Assembly (NCBI GenBank): GCA_964612085.1
Contig: CAZTCJ010000031.1
Span: 1 to 38,454, forward strand
Direction of reading: 5' to 3'
Source: CAZTCJ01 sp964612085
GTDB lineage: Bacteria; Pseudomonadota; Alphaproteobacteria; JAJFIK01
DNA: 38,454 nt
Shown in pieces: positions 9,431 through 18,467 of this stretch. How positions within the stretch are numbered: position 1 is the stretch's first letter; each line of letters begins with the position of its first letter. The notes below the pieces were generated by a model. That model was not told the origin of the DNA, did not search any database, and saw nothing but the letters and a program-made list of their open reading frames with translations. The position numbers and the translations under genes were made by a program.

Positions 9431-9762
9431 CACCGCTCCTTACACTACCGATCGACCGTTATAGATACCGCTCCAGATCCTGCGGTTCGCCCTCTGGCGC
9501 CTGCCGTATCAGGCCATAGAAACGGGAGCCGGACAAGATTGCCGCGTCCTGCGGCGCGAGCCGGAAAGCATGCCTTGCGCTTTTCGCATCGCCGTACCCA
9601 AGTTGCAGACTCATTGGCGCAAAGAGCCGAGTGCCCGGACATATGCAAGCACATAGTTTCCAAGCGGAAAGCCGAAGAATTCGATATGATTACGGGATGA
9701 TTTTCCGAGCGGGCGTGCGGGCACAAGCAAAACTTAAGGCACGCAAATTGGGGGAAAGACAC
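9431..9762. other. divergent intergenic region, ligase and TonB receptor
   Basis: About 330 bases separate the divergent ligase and receptor starts, so promoters for both should lie here. I see no convincing sigma-70 boxes, long inverted repeat or small gene. The receptor frame stays open upstream to about 9631, but no signal peptide is encoded there. Confidence 0.4.
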
Positions 9763-11994
9763 ATGATATATCGTCCTCGGTCCAGCATAGCCATCGGCAC
9801 CATGTTCTGCGCGTTCGCGGGCACGGATCCGGCCCTCGCCCAAGGCGGGGAGGATGGCGCAGCGCCTTCCGAACTGATCATCGTCACGGCCCAGAGACGC
9901 GAGCAGAGCGAACTGGAAGTTCCGATCTCGCTCAAAGCGCTCGACGGCGATCTGGTCAGCCGCGTCGGGATCGACGATATCCGGGACCTGTTCTATCTGG
10001 ACCCCTCTCTCGATTATCAGGAGTCGGTTGCAACGGCGGGCTCCGCCCTGCGCATTCGCGGCGTGGGCAGTCTGGGCTTCGCGAACGGCGTTGAGCAAAG
10101 CGTCAGCACCATTATCGACGGTGTTGTGACGGGGCCGAGCGGCTCAGGCCTCGCCGCCCTTTGGGACGTGGAACGCATCGAAGTGCTGCGCGGTCCTCAA
10201 GGAACGCTCTTTGGCAAGAACGTTTCCGCCGGCGCGGTGAACGTGATCTCCAGACGGCCGGGCGATGAGTTCGAAGCATCCGGCATTTTCCGCTATGGCG
10301 TGCGCTACGATACCTATCGCGCGGAAGCGGCCTTCGGCGGTCCCGTGACGGACAATCTCGGCGTCCGGGTCTCCGGCTTCTATCTGGAGGAAAACGACGG
10401 CTATATCGACAATGTCGTTCTCAACACCACGGTCAACCGCAAGGACCGCTGGGGTATCCGGCTGGTGGCCGATTATGAGAACGGCGCTTTTTCCAGCGGC
10501 CTGACCCTCTCCTATGTGGAGACCGACGATATCTGCTGCACACGGACCTTCACCGGTACCGATCCGGTGGTCGTTCCGGAAACCACGATCCTGTTCACCG
10601 ATCTGAACGGCGTCACCATCGAGCCCGATAACCGGGAGTCCATCAGCGGCGTTTTCGATACGGAAGAAAGCCAGACGGTTCATCTGGCCTTCGAGAATGC
10701 CTGGACCTTCGCCGACGGGCATGTGCTGAAATCCATCACCGGTCTGCGCAATTGGAACCAGTTCGACAGCACCGATGCGGATCAACTGCCCATCGACCTG
10801 CTGGACGACACGATCGCCAACCGGGATCTGCGGATCTTCACGGAAGAAATCCAGCTCCTCTCGCCGGACGATCAGGACCTGACCTACGTTCTGGGTCTTT
10901 ACTATTTCAACCAGCGCTTCGAGGAAGAACAGTTCCTCGCGGGCGGCTTCTTGGGCGGCGTTTCGGAGGTCTCAAGGCCGGTCGTGCGGGTCAACAATGC
11001 CGCGATTTTCGGCCAGGCGACCTACCGCTTCACCGATCGGCTGCAAGCCTTCGCGGGCCTGCGGCTGCTCTGGGAGGAAATCGAGGCGGAAGGCGCCCGC
11101 ACCGGCAACCTGCCGCTGCCCGCCTTCGTCAACGATCAGTTCAATGAGGAATCGGCGGAAGACGTCAACTGGGTCGGATCCTTCGGTGTGCAGTACTTCC
11201 ACACCGACAACAATATGATCTACGCCTCCTTCGACCGGGGCTATAAGGGCCATGCCATCGACACGGCCATCGGCGGCCCGTTCTTCGACTCCATGGCGGT
11301 CGCCGATCCGGTGCTCGATCCGGAAACCGTGATCAATGTGGAACTCGGTACCAAGAACGTCTTCTTCGACGGCCGCCTGCGCGCCAATGTGGTGGCGTTC
11401 TACAGCCGGTTCCAGGATTTCCAGGCCTCGGCCTTCGACGGCAACGCCAACAGCTTCGTCTTCCGCAATGCCGGCGTGCTGGAAGTGACCGGCATCGAAG
11501 CGGATCTGGCCGCCAATCCCTGGGAGGGCGCGTTCGTGACCGTGAGTGCCTCCTTCGTGGACGGAGAATTCGTCGAATATGAAGGCGCGCCCTGCCGGGT
11601 CAGCGATCCGGCGGAATGCCTGATCACCGGTCAGGATCTCTCGGGCGAGGACCTTAACGGCAATGCCCGCTTCCGCTATGCCGTGACCGCCCAGCAGGAC
11701 TTTCCGCTGTTCGGCGATGTGGACGGCTTCGTCAGCGGCCAGTGGTCATGGCGCGACGATGTGGTCTTCGACGGCGACCTCGATCCGGGTACGACCCAAG
11801 AGGCCTATGGTGTCGGCAATATCTATTTCGGGATCCGCCCGGCCGCCGGTTTCGAAGTGATCGGTTTTGTTGAAAACGTCGCCGACAAGACCTACGCCTT
11901 CCGGATCGTGGATGCGCCCCTCAATACCGGCGCCTTCGCGTCCTATCTGGCGCCGGGCCGGACCTTCGGCGTGGAACTCCGGCTGCGGAACTGA
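9763..11994 (+). CDS. TonB-dependent outer-membrane receptor, paralogue 1
   Basis: This 743-residue outer-membrane transporter should import a scarce or bulky ligand using TonB energy. A signal peptide of about 28 residues ends in a PALAQG-type cleavage site. A TonB box (ELIIVTAQRRE) follows, then the plug domain with RIEVLRGPQGTLFGKN, and a C-terminal beta-barrel ending in LAPGRTFGVELRLRN with the usual aromatic/hydrophobic end. The start was moved about 44 codons inside the open frame because ATG 9763 has a GGGGA box and begins the signal peptide. Paired cysteines occur in DDICCTRTF and in the loop from GAPCRV to AECLITG; equivalent pairs are present in the receptor at 20900-23170, its paralogue. 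It converges on the SRPBCC gene at 12020 with a 25-bp gap. Ligand unknown; carbon substrate rather than siderophore is suggested by context. Confidence 0.93.
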   Translation: MIYRPRSSIAIGTMFCAFAGTDPALAQGGEDGAAPSELIIVTAQRREQSELEVPISLKALDGDLVSRVGIDDIRDLFYLDPSLDYQESVATAGSALRIRGVGSLGFANGVEQSVSTIIDGVVTGPSGSGLAALWDVERIEVLRGPQGTLFGKNVSAGAVNVISRRPGDEFEASGIFRYGVRYDTYRAEAAFGGPVTDNLGVRVSGFYLEENDGYIDNVVLNTTVNRKDRWGIRLVADYENGAFSSGLTLSYVETDDICCTRTFTGTDPVVVPETTILFTDLNGVTIEPDNRESISGVFDTEESQTVHLAFENAWTFADGHVLKSITGLRNWNQFDSTDADQLPIDLLDDTIANRDLRIFTEEIQLLSPDDQDLTYVLGLYYFNQRFEEEQFLAGGFLGGVSEVSRPVVRVNNAAIFGQATYRFTDRLQAFAGLRLLWEEIEAEGARTGNLPLPAFVNDQFNEESAEDVNWVGSFGVQYFHTDNNMIYASFDRGYKGHAIDTAIGGPFFDSMAVADPVLDPETVINVELGTKNVFFDGRLRANVVAFYSRFQDFQASAFDGNANSFVFRNAGVLEVTGIEADLAANPWEGAFVTVSASFVDGEFVEYEGAPCRVSDPAECLITGQDLSGEDLNGNARFRYAVTAQQDFPLFGDVDGFVSGQWSWRDDVVFDGDLDPGTTQEAYGVGNIYFGIRPAAGFEVIGFVENVADKTYAFRIVDAPLNTGAFASYLAPGRTFGVELRLRN

Positions 11995-12019
11995 TCCGGG
12001 ACCGGCGGAAAGGCTTATC

Positions 12020-12532
12020 CTACTGCGTGCTCCCGGCTTCGCGGGCGCGCAGGCATTTTTCGACCGAGCCGAAAAAGACCGAGAGATACCAGCCGAACTG
12101 ATCCCCGAGATGTTCGAATTTGCGGGGCATCACATAGGTGCCGACCCAGCGGATCTCGCTGCCGCCGCCGTCCTGCGGCACCGTGCGCACAACAGCCCCG
12201 CCCTGAAACGGATGCTCCGGCTGCGCCCGGTATTCGAGCAGCATCGCATCCGGATCATATTGAGCCAGCGTATATTCGTGGGTGAATTCCGCCTTGTCCT
12301 CCGGCGCGTCAGGCGTCCCCATGGTGTAGGTTGTAATGAGCAGGCACCCCACACGGAGCGGCGTTTCGCGCGCAACCATGACACTGTGCTCGTCGGGCCA
12401 GATCCAGGACTGTTTCGAGTCGATCAGCGACTGTTCCAGGGCGCGCCAGACGTCCTCCGGCGGCCGGCTGGAGGTCAGGACCACCTCGAATCTGATGATA
12501 ACGGACTCCCCTTCCACCTGCTTGGTGAACAT
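12020..12532 (-). CDS. SRPBCC-fold protein, LLM partner 1
   Basis: This 170-residue protein looks like a START/Bet v1-like (SRPBCC) ligand-pocket protein; the call rests on size, the alternating pattern and residual similarity, not on a hallmark motif. Segments SKQSWIWP, EYTLAQYDPD, LLEYRAQPEHPFQGG and RWVGTY align with the protein at 15319-15870, so the two are paralogues. It starts 29 bp after the stop of an LLM-class oxidoreductase, with AAGGAGG eight bases before ATG 12532; an upstream in-frame ATG at 12592 lies inside the preceding gene and is less likely. Members of this fold bind or cyclise hydrophobic ligands, so a role holding or hydrolysing the LLM enzyme's product is a reasonable inference. 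No catalytic residue can be assigned. Confidence 0.72.
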   Translation of the reverse strand: MFTKQVEGESVIIRFEVVLTSSRPPEDVWRALEQSLIDSKQSWIWPDEHSVMVARETPLRVGCLLITTYTMGTPDAPEDKAEFTHEYTLAQYDPDAMLLEYRAQPEHPFQGGAVVRTVPQDGGGSEIRWVGTYVMPRKFEHLGDQFGWYLSVFFGSVEKCLRAREAGSTQ

Positions 12533-12561
12533 GGTGCCGCCCTCCTTTTTCCGTATACTGT

Positions 12562-13446
12562 TTACCCGGACAAGCCCGCCGCCTGGGCCCACAACCGGAC
12601 ATCCGCATCGAGCGATTTGGCACCGATGGGCAAGGCCAGGGTGAATTCGCCGACGCCGTTCCGGCGCGCTTCCTCGATCTTCGCGGCAAGACCGTCCGGA
12701 TCCCCCTCATACGGAATGCCGACCTTCAGATGGAAATTGGGATCGTTCTCCCGGCCGTGTTCTTTCAGAATGGCCCGGAGCTGCGCCAGATGGGGTTCCA
12801 GCTCGTATTTCACCCACCAGCCATACCAGCCGTCGCCCAGGCGCGCGGCCCGGCGCATGGCCGCCTTGGAATCCCCGCCGATCAGGAAGGGCGGGCCGCC
12901 CGGCGTGACGGGTTTCGGCAACAGCACCACATTCTCGAAAGAGACGAACTCGCCGTGATAGGCCGCCCGGTCCTGAGTCCAGGCCGCGCGGATCGCTTCA
13001 ATATATTCGTCGAAGCGCTTGCCCCGCTTCTCGAAAGACACGCCGAGGGCCTCATATTCTTCCGAGGACCAACCACCGCCGACGCCGAATTCGAAGCGGC
13101 CTTGCGCGATATGATCCAGGGTCATCACTTCCTTGGCGGTCAGCAAAGCAGGCCGCTGGGGCAGGATGAGGACGCTCGTCGACATGCGCAAGGTCGTCGT
13201 CCATTCCGCCACCATGGCGCAGACGAAAAGCGGGTCGTAGATTCCCATTTCCGATCCCCAGGGCGGCGCCCCATCGTCCGAATACGGATATTGCGAATCG
13301 TAACTGTCGGAGGGGAAGAACACCACATGCTCGGGCGCCCAGATCGACGCGAACCCCACATCCTCGATGGCCTGGCTCAAGGCCTTGAGAAATCCGAAAT
13401 CACGCCGGGGACTGTTTCCGGCCGGGGCGACAAGACCGATTTTCAT
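12562..13446 (-). CDS. LLM-class F420-dependent oxidoreductase, paralogue 1
   Basis: This 294-residue luciferase-like TIM-barrel protein resembles the Rv2161c-type (TIGR03619-like) F420-dependent oxidoreductases. Diagnostic segments are WAPEHVVFF (37-45), ILPQRPALLTAKE (94-106), LDHIAQGRFEFGVGGGW (110-126), RGKRFDEY (141-148) and GGDSKAAMRRAARLGDGW (190-207). Family members use F420 or flavin; the F420 operon in the same window favours F420, which would give hydride transfer to or from an organic substrate. The start was set at ATG 13446 (GGAGG just upstream) rather than an in-frame ATG 63 bases earlier. It is followed after 29 bp by its SRPBCC partner and is divergent from the CaiC-like ligase at 13693. 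It is very similar to the protein at 15898-16782. Confidence 0.93.
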   Translation of the reverse strand: MKIGLVAPAGNSPRRDFGFLKALSQAIEDVGFASIWAPEHVVFFPSDSYDSQYPYSDDGAPPWGSEMGIYDPLFVCAMVAEWTTTLRMSTSVLILPQRPALLTAKEVMTLDHIAQGRFEFGVGGGWSSEEYEALGVSFEKRGKRFDEYIEAIRAAWTQDRAAYHGEFVSFENVVLLPKPVTPGGPPFLIGGDSKAAMRRAARLGDGWYGWWVKYELEPHLAQLRAILKEHGRENDPNFHLKVGIPYEGDPDGLAAKIEEARRNGVGEFTLALPIGAKSLDADVRLWAQAAGLSG

Positions 13447-13692
13447 ACGGACCTCCGTTTCAGACGAGCGCAGCGTCTTACATCCTAATGCATCAAGAGA
13501 ATCTATCATCCCCCCGCACGCACGGCGCGGGGCCCCATTGCCTTATCATTCGGCATTTCGCGTCCATTTTCACACATGGTCGCGCCAAACCGGAAGACGC
13601 CGGCCCGGCCGTTGCGCCCCATTCATTGTAACACGTGCCCCGGCATCGCTATCATGGAGATCCGCTGATCCGTCTTTCAAGATGAGGCCGCC

Positions 13693-15318
13693 ATGGCGCA
13701 TCCCGAATGGTTCGAGTCCCGCATGCCCGGCCGGACGGAGTGCGTTCTCTCCTGTCTGCTGGCACGGGCCCAGCGCGAGTTTCCGGACCGCATCTTCGCG
13801 GTTTTCGGTGACGGCAGCCGGATAACCTATGCGGATGCCGCGACGGAGGCCCGGGCCTGGGCAGCGTCCTTTCAGGCATTGGGGGTCGGACGGGGCGACC
13901 GGATCGTCTGCTTCCTGCCGAACGGGCGGGACGCCGTGCTGACCTGGTTCGCCGCCAATCTGCTGGGTGCGATCTTTGTACCGATCAATGTGGCCTATCG
14001 CGGCCCTTTGCTCGCCCATGCCTTGAGCCTGTCGGGCGCGCGCGTGATGGTCGCTCATGGCAAACTGGTCTCCAGGCTCGCCGGGATCGACCGGGCGGCG
14101 CTCACCCATGTGATTTGCGCCGGCACCGCCGACGCCGAGCCGCCGGGCGATGTCACCCTCCTGCCATCCGCCAACATGGCCGATCCGGGCCGCGCGGCGG
14201 ACCTGCCCGATGACCTGATGCCCTGGGACACCCAATCGATACTCTTCACCTCGGGCACGACGGGACCGTCCAAGGGCGTTCTGTCCTCCTATCTTCATCA
14301 GTATACGATTGCCAAAGCAACCTATGGCTTCGTGACGCCTGAAGACCGGATTTTCGTCAACGGGCCACTTTTCCACGCGGGCGGCACGGGGCCGGTTTAT
14401 TCCGCCCTCATCCATGGCGCCTCGATCGCGCTGGTGGACGGCTTCAAGGGATCGACCTTTTGGGACGATATGCGCCGGACGGGATCGACCGTCACCAGCG
14501 GCCTTCTGGGCAGTATGACGGTGCTCCTGGCGAAAACGGCCGAAGACCGGGATATGGCGAACAATCCTTTACGCCGCACCCATTTCTATCCCGTTACGGA
14601 TGAAACCATCGCCTTTGCTGAGGCCTTCCGGTTCGAGTATTTCAGCGGCTACGGATCGACCGAGGCCCCTCTTGTTCTGGTCACGGATCTGAACACCAGG
14701 GTCAAAGGCAGTTGCGGCCGCCCGCGCGACGGGATCACCTGCCGTCTTGTCGATGACCATGACTGCGAAGTGCCGGTTGGCGAAGCCGGAGAGCTGATCG
14801 TGCGCAGCGACCTGCCCTGGAGCCTGACCCACGGCTATTTCGCCATGGCGGAGGCGACGGTGAAGGCCTGGCGCAATGGCTGGTTCCATACGGGCGATCT
14901 TCTGCGCCGGGACGAAGAAGGCAATTACTATTTCGTCGACCGTAAGAAAGACGCGATCCGGCGCCGTGGCGAGAACATCTCCTCCCAAGAGGTGGAAGCC
15001 GTGGTCAACAGCTTGCCCCAAGTCGCCGATTGCGCGGTCATCGGTGTGCCGAGTGATCTCGGGGAGGACGAGGTCATGGTCATTATCGAGCCCAAAGCGC
15101 CGGATACGGTCGATCCCCTCAATCTCTTCAACGACCTGATCGGCCGGCTTCCCCATTTCATGCTGCCGCGCTATATCCGTATCATGACGGCCTTGCCCCG
15201 AACGCCGACGGACAAAGTCCAGAAAGCCCAATTGCGGGAGGATGGCGTGACCGCCGATACCTGGGACCGGGACAAGGCGGGGATCAGGGTCAAGCGCGAG
15301 ACACTGGACGAGGCCTGA
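13693..15318 (+). CDS. CaiC-like acyl-CoA synthetase (AMP-forming), paralogue 2
   Basis: This AMP-forming CoA ligase of 541 residues is paralogous to the one at 15-1640. The phosphate loop FTSGTTGPSKGV is near residue 186, the hinge region RRRGENISSQEVEA near 424-437, and the C-terminal PRTPTDKVQKAQ with the catalytic lysine near 503. The GATGAGG box lies a few bases before the ATG. It stands between the two LLM/SRPBCC pairs, reading opposite to both: divergent from the first, and meeting the second SRPBCC gene stop to stop with no gap. That placement suggests that the acid it activates, or its CoA ester, is connected with the LLM-catalysed reaction. The substrate itself cannot be assigned. 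Confidence 0.93.
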   Translation: MAHPEWFESRMPGRTECVLSCLLARAQREFPDRIFAVFGDGSRITYADAATEARAWAASFQALGVGRGDRIVCFLPNGRDAVLTWFAANLLGAIFVPINVAYRGPLLAHALSLSGARVMVAHGKLVSRLAGIDRAALTHVICAGTADAEPPGDVTLLPSANMADPGRAADLPDDLMPWDTQSILFTSGTTGPSKGVLSSYLHQYTIAKATYGFVTPEDRIFVNGPLFHAGGTGPVYSALIHGASIALVDGFKGSTFWDDMRRTGSTVTSGLLGSMTVLLAKTAEDRDMANNPLRRTHFYPVTDETIAFAEAFRFEYFSGYGSTEAPLVLVTDLNTRVKGSCGRPRDGITCRLVDDHDCEVPVGEAGELIVRSDLPWSLTHGYFAMAEATVKAWRNGWFHTGDLLRRDEEGNYYFVDRKKDAIRRRGENISSQEVEAVVNSLPQVADCAVIGVPSDLGEDEVMVIIEPKAPDTVDPLNLFNDLIGRLPHFMLPRYIRIMTALPRTPTDKVQKAQLREDGVTADTWDRDKAGIRVKRETLDEA

Positions 15319-15870
15319 TCAGCGGGGACCGGCCTCGATATTGCGTTCAAATTCCTCGTAAAGCGGCGGCAGATAATGGCGCAGCGAGTCGATCACCCGC
15401 TCCTGGCCCGCCTTGGGACAGTAAGTGCCGCGCCAATCGAAACGGCTTGTGGTCTCGCTGGTCGGCACCGCGCGCACGGTCCCACCCCCTTCCAGCGGAT
15501 GGTCGATGCTTTCATATTCGAACAGAAACTCGTCCGGACGGTAGGTTTTGAGCCGATAGGTGTAGACCACCTCGGGCATGAGTTCGTCCGGATTGTCCAT
15601 GCGCGGCACCCGGTAGCCCATGCGGAAGCGGCAGCCCTCATGCACCTCGTAGGGCAGAGGCTCGGGCGCCGTCTCATATTTCACGGGCCAGAGCCAGGAC
15701 TTATGACTGTCCGTGAAACCCTGAATGATCTGCTCGAAGATCACCTTGGCCGGATGCTGGGTCTCGATGACGGCGGCGAAATGCAGATAGATGACGCCCT
15801 CTTTCGTCTCCTGGCTGACGGTCACGGAGCCGTTGCGCAACGGATGGTCGAATACGATCTCGGCGGTCAT
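15319..15870 (-). CDS. SRPBCC-fold protein, LLM partner 2
   Basis: This 183-residue SRPBCC-like protein is paralogous to the one at 12020-12532. Shared pieces are SHKSWLWP versus SKQSWIWP, EYESIDHPLEGGG versus EYRAQPEHPFQGG, and WRGTY versus WVGTY. Relative to paralogue 1 it has an N-terminal extension of about 14 residues (DHPLRNGSVTV). It follows the second LLM oxidoreductase by 27 bp, repeating the layout seen 3 kb away. It probably binds a bulky hydrophobic ligand in a cavity formed by a long C-terminal helix and a curved sheet, but that is family knowledge rather than something the sequence proves. Its stop codon directly abuts the stop of the convergent ligase. Confidence 0.72.
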   Translation of the reverse strand: MTAEIVFDHPLRNGSVTVSQETKEGVIYLHFAAVIETQHPAKVIFEQIIQGFTDSHKSWLWPVKYETAPEPLPYEVHEGCRFRMGYRVPRMDNPDELMPEVVYTYRLKTYRPDEFLFEYESIDHPLEGGGTVRAVPTSETTSRFDWRGTYCPKAGQERVIDSLRHYLPPLYEEFERNIEAGPR

Positions 15871-15897
15871 GGCTGCTTCCCCGTCCTCTTCATTGCC

Positions 15898-16782
15898 TCA
15901 CACAAGCCCGCAGGCCCCGGCCCACAGTTTGAGATCGTCTTCCATGGCCGCGCTGCGGATCGGCAGCGACAAAACCAGTTCCTTGACGCCCAGGCGGCGG
16001 GCTTCATCGATCTTCTTGTGAAGGTCGTCCGGCGTGCCCGTATAGGGTAACCCCAGCTTCAGGCGGAACGACTCGTCGTCGCCCCGCCCGTGCGCTTCCA
16101 ACGTAGCGCGCAGTTCGGCCAGATGCGGTTCCAACTCATAGTTGGCCCACCAGCCATACCAGCCGTCGCCCAAACGGGCCGCCCGGCGCATGGCCGGTTT
16201 GGAATCGCCTCCGATCAGGAATGGCGGGCCACCCGGGGTCACGGGTTTCGGCAGCAGAACCACATTCTCGAACGAGACGAACTCGCCGTCATAGGCGGCG
16301 CGGTCCTGGGTCCAGGCCGCGCGCATGGCTTCGATATATTCGTCGAACCGCTTGCCCCGCCGCCCGAACGGCACACCCAGCGCGGCATATTCCTCCGCCG
16401 CCCAACCGCTTCCGACGCCCAGTTCGAAACGCCCTTGGGTAATATGATCGAGCGTCATCACTTCCTTGGCGGTCAGCAGAGCGGGGCGTTGCGGCAAAAT
16501 GAGAATGCTCGTGCCGAACCGCAACCGGGTCGTGACACTGGAGGCAATGGCAATGACGAAAAGCGGATCGTAGACGCCGAAATCATGCCCCGTCCAGGGC
16601 ATCTTACCGTCTTCCGTATAGGGATATTCCGATGTGATCGATTCGGGCGGGAAGAACACCACATGCTCCGGCGCCCACAAAGACGTGAACCCCAATTGTT
16701 CCGTAGCTTGCGCAAAAGTCTTTACGAAACCGAAGTCGCGGGCCGGTTTGCTCCCGAACGAGGCGGTCAGGCCCAGATCCAT
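15898..16782 (-). CDS. LLM-class F420-dependent oxidoreductase, paralogue 2
   Basis: This 294-residue LLM-type TIM-barrel oxidoreductase is close to paralogue 1 at 12562-13446. Long stretches match, including VSFENVVLLPKPVTPGG, and RGKRFDEYIEA occurs in both. Conserved family segments are WAPEHVVFFP, LILPQRPALLTAKEV, LDHITQGRFELGVGSGW and GGDSKPAMRRAARLGDGW. AGGGAG precedes ATG 16782, which is preferred over an in-frame ATG 57 bases upstream. The SRPBCC partner follows by 27 bp. It is divergent from the SnoaL-like gene at 16996 across 213 bp that must hold promoters for both. Using F420 as cofactor is inferred from the neighbouring biosynthesis genes; FMN use is the alternative. Confidence 0.93.
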   Translation of the reverse strand: MDLGLTASFGSKPARDFGFVKTFAQATEQLGFTSLWAPEHVVFFPPESITSEYPYTEDGKMPWTGHDFGVYDPLFVIAIASSVTTRLRFGTSILILPQRPALLTAKEVMTLDHITQGRFELGVGSGWAAEEYAALGVPFGRRGKRFDEYIEAMRAAWTQDRAAYDGEFVSFENVVLLPKPVTPGGPPFLIGGDSKPAMRRAARLGDGWYGWWANYELEPHLAELRATLEAHGRGDDESFRLKLGLPYTGTPDDLHKKIDEARRLGVKELVLSLPIRSAAMEDDLKLWAGACGLV

Positions 16783-16995
16783 AGTGTTCTCCCTTGCACG
16801 ATGCGCCCTCGCATGATGTTTGGACATATCAACGGTCACCCGCTTTCACGCCCAAGTCATCCGGCATTTTAGCGCATTTTTTTGGCATTCGGTCCGGCTT
16901 TTCCGCTCCCATGCGCGCGCTTGAGCAGGGTTCTAAGGTAGCATGGGCAAAACGTGCCGCATGGCATCCGTTCATACAGTGGGAGATCATGACTC

Positions 16996-17448
16996 ATGCG
17001 CCTCATGCCCGATCCAAAGACGCTGTCCGGCGTCACCGAGACACTGCTCGACTATTGCCACTTCCTGGATGAAAAACGTCTCGACGACTTCGCATCGCTC
17101 TTCGCCGAGGACTGCATTTTCGAAGAGGGCTATGTTTATGAGGGCCGTGCCCAGGTGCGCGAGGTGGTCGGCAAGATCGTGACCGGCTTTACCCGCATGA
17201 GCCATCATCTCACGAATATCCGTGTCTGGAGCACCGGGCCCTGCGAAGCGGAAGCGCTCTCCTACATTTACGCCTGGCACGAACGGCCCGGCGGCGACCA
17301 GATCGAAATCTGGGGCCGCTATGCGGACACACTGCGGGACGAAGGCGACCGCTGGCGGTTCCGGCAGCGGGTCGTGCAGGTGCAAGGCTTCAAGGGGATC
17401 GATGAGCTGAAGATCATGCGGGTGCCGCAAGCAGGCGATCCCTCGTGA
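16996..17448 (+). CDS. SnoaL-like / NTF2-fold protein
   Basis: This 150-residue protein is of the SnoaL_4/NTF2-like type, a small alpha+beta barrel used in steroid isomerases, polyketide cyclases, dehydratases and ring-hydroxylating oxygenase beta subunits. The pattern YCHFLDEKRLDDFASLFAED (an early helix with acidic residues), HHLTNIRVW and a late RFRQRVVQV is typical. A GGGAG box lies about 11 bases before the ATG; an in-frame ATG three codons later is also possible. It overlaps the next gene by four bases (GTGA), so the two are translationally coupled. It might be a cyclase or dehydratase for the same substrate, or a beta-like subunit for the distant Rieske oxygenase. The latter is less likely because the two genes are far apart and the Rieske form resembles alpha-only types. 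Confidence 0.82.
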   Translation: MRLMPDPKTLSGVTETLLDYCHFLDEKRLDDFASLFAEDCIFEEGYVYEGRAQVREVVGKIVTGFTRMSHHLTNIRVWSTGPCEAEALSYIYAWHERPGGDQIEIWGRYADTLRDEGDRWRFRQRVVQVQGFKGIDELKIMRVPQAGDPS

Positions 17449-18464
17449 CCGTCACGCGCCAATGGGTGATGGCCCGGCGTCCCCAGGGCGCCATGCAGGC
17501 CCATGATTTCGAGCTGACCGAAACCCATCTGCCGCCGCTGCAAGACGGTCAGGTCCTGATCCGCACGATCTATCTGTCGATCGACCCGACCATCCGGCTG
17601 TGGATGTGCGATGTGGATCAACACGCCGCGCCCCTTGGCCCTGGCGATCCGGTCCGCTCCTTTGTCTACGGCAGGATCGTGGACTCGCGTCAGCCCGGCC
17701 TGCCGCCGGGCACGATCGTGCGCGGTATGGGGGTGTGGGCAGAGCATTGCATTCTGGCCCATGCGGATCCGCTCGGTCCGGAGGATGACGGGTTCACCCT
17801 GCAAGATCACGCCACCGTTCTGGGCCCGAACGGCATGACCGCCTATTTCGGATTGCTTGAGACAGGCCGGCCCGTCGCTGGCGAAACGGTTGCGGTCACG
17901 GCCGCGGCCGGCGCCGTCGGGTCCCTGGTCGGGCAGATCGCGAAGCTGAAAGGATGCCGGGCCGTGGGCATTGCGGGCGGTCCGGACAAATGCGCTCTGC
18001 TGACGGACCGGTTCGGCTTCGACGCCGCCGTGGATTACAAGGCCGATACGCCTCTGGACGCGGCGCTGGCCGCCGCCTGCCCCCAAGGAATCGATGTCGG
18101 TTTTGAGAATGTGGGAGGCCATGTCCTCGATGCGGTCCTGGCCATTATCAACGACCGGGCGCGCATCGTCCTGTGCGGGTTCATCGGGTCTTACGACGCG
18201 GCCGAGAGCTGGCAATCCGTCAGCCTTCTGCGGAACGTGCTCATGCGCCGGGCCCGGATGGAAGGCTTCCTGATTTCCACCTATTGGCGGCGGATGCCTG
18301 AAGGCGTGGCACAGATGAAAAGCTGGATCCGCGACGGCCTGATCGTCTGGGATGTGGAGATTAAGGACGGTCTCGACCAAGCGCCGGGCGCCCTCCGGGC
18401 GGTGCTCGAAGGCCGCAACCGGGGCAAGATCCTGGTCCGCCTCGCCCCTGATCCCTGGGCCTGA
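17445..18464 (+). CDS. NADPH-dependent MDR reductase (curcumin/alkenal reductase-like)
   Basis: This zinc-independent medium-chain dehydrogenase/reductase of 339 residues should reduce an activated C=C bond of an enone or enal with NADPH in the cytoplasm. The Rossmann motif AAAGAVGSLVGQIAK occupies roughly residues 150-165, and the N-terminal part has the YLSIDPTIRLWM segment typical of alkenal/one and curcumin reductases. The GTG start overlaps the SnoaL-like stop as GTGA, a clear coupling, and the frame gives no better ATG. It ends three bases before the convergent stop of the third LLM gene. It supplies a possible NADPH counterpart to the F420-dependent reductions encoded around it. Confidence 0.9.
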   Translation: MTVTRQWVMARRPQGAMQAHDFELTETHLPPLQDGQVLIRTIYLSIDPTIRLWMCDVDQHAAPLGPGDPVRSFVYGRIVDSRQPGLPPGTIVRGMGVWAEHCILAHADPLGPEDDGFTLQDHATVLGPNGMTAYFGLLETGRPVAGETVAVTAAAGAVGSLVGQIAKLKGCRAVGIAGGPDKCALLTDRFGFDAAVDYKADTPLDAALAAACPQGIDVGFENVGGHVLDAVLAIINDRARIVLCGFIGSYDAAESWQSVSLLRNVLMRRARMEGFLISTYWRRMPEGVAQMKSWIRDGLIVWDVEIKDGLDQAPGALRAVLEGRNRGKILVRLAPDPWA

Positions 18465-18467
18465 GCG

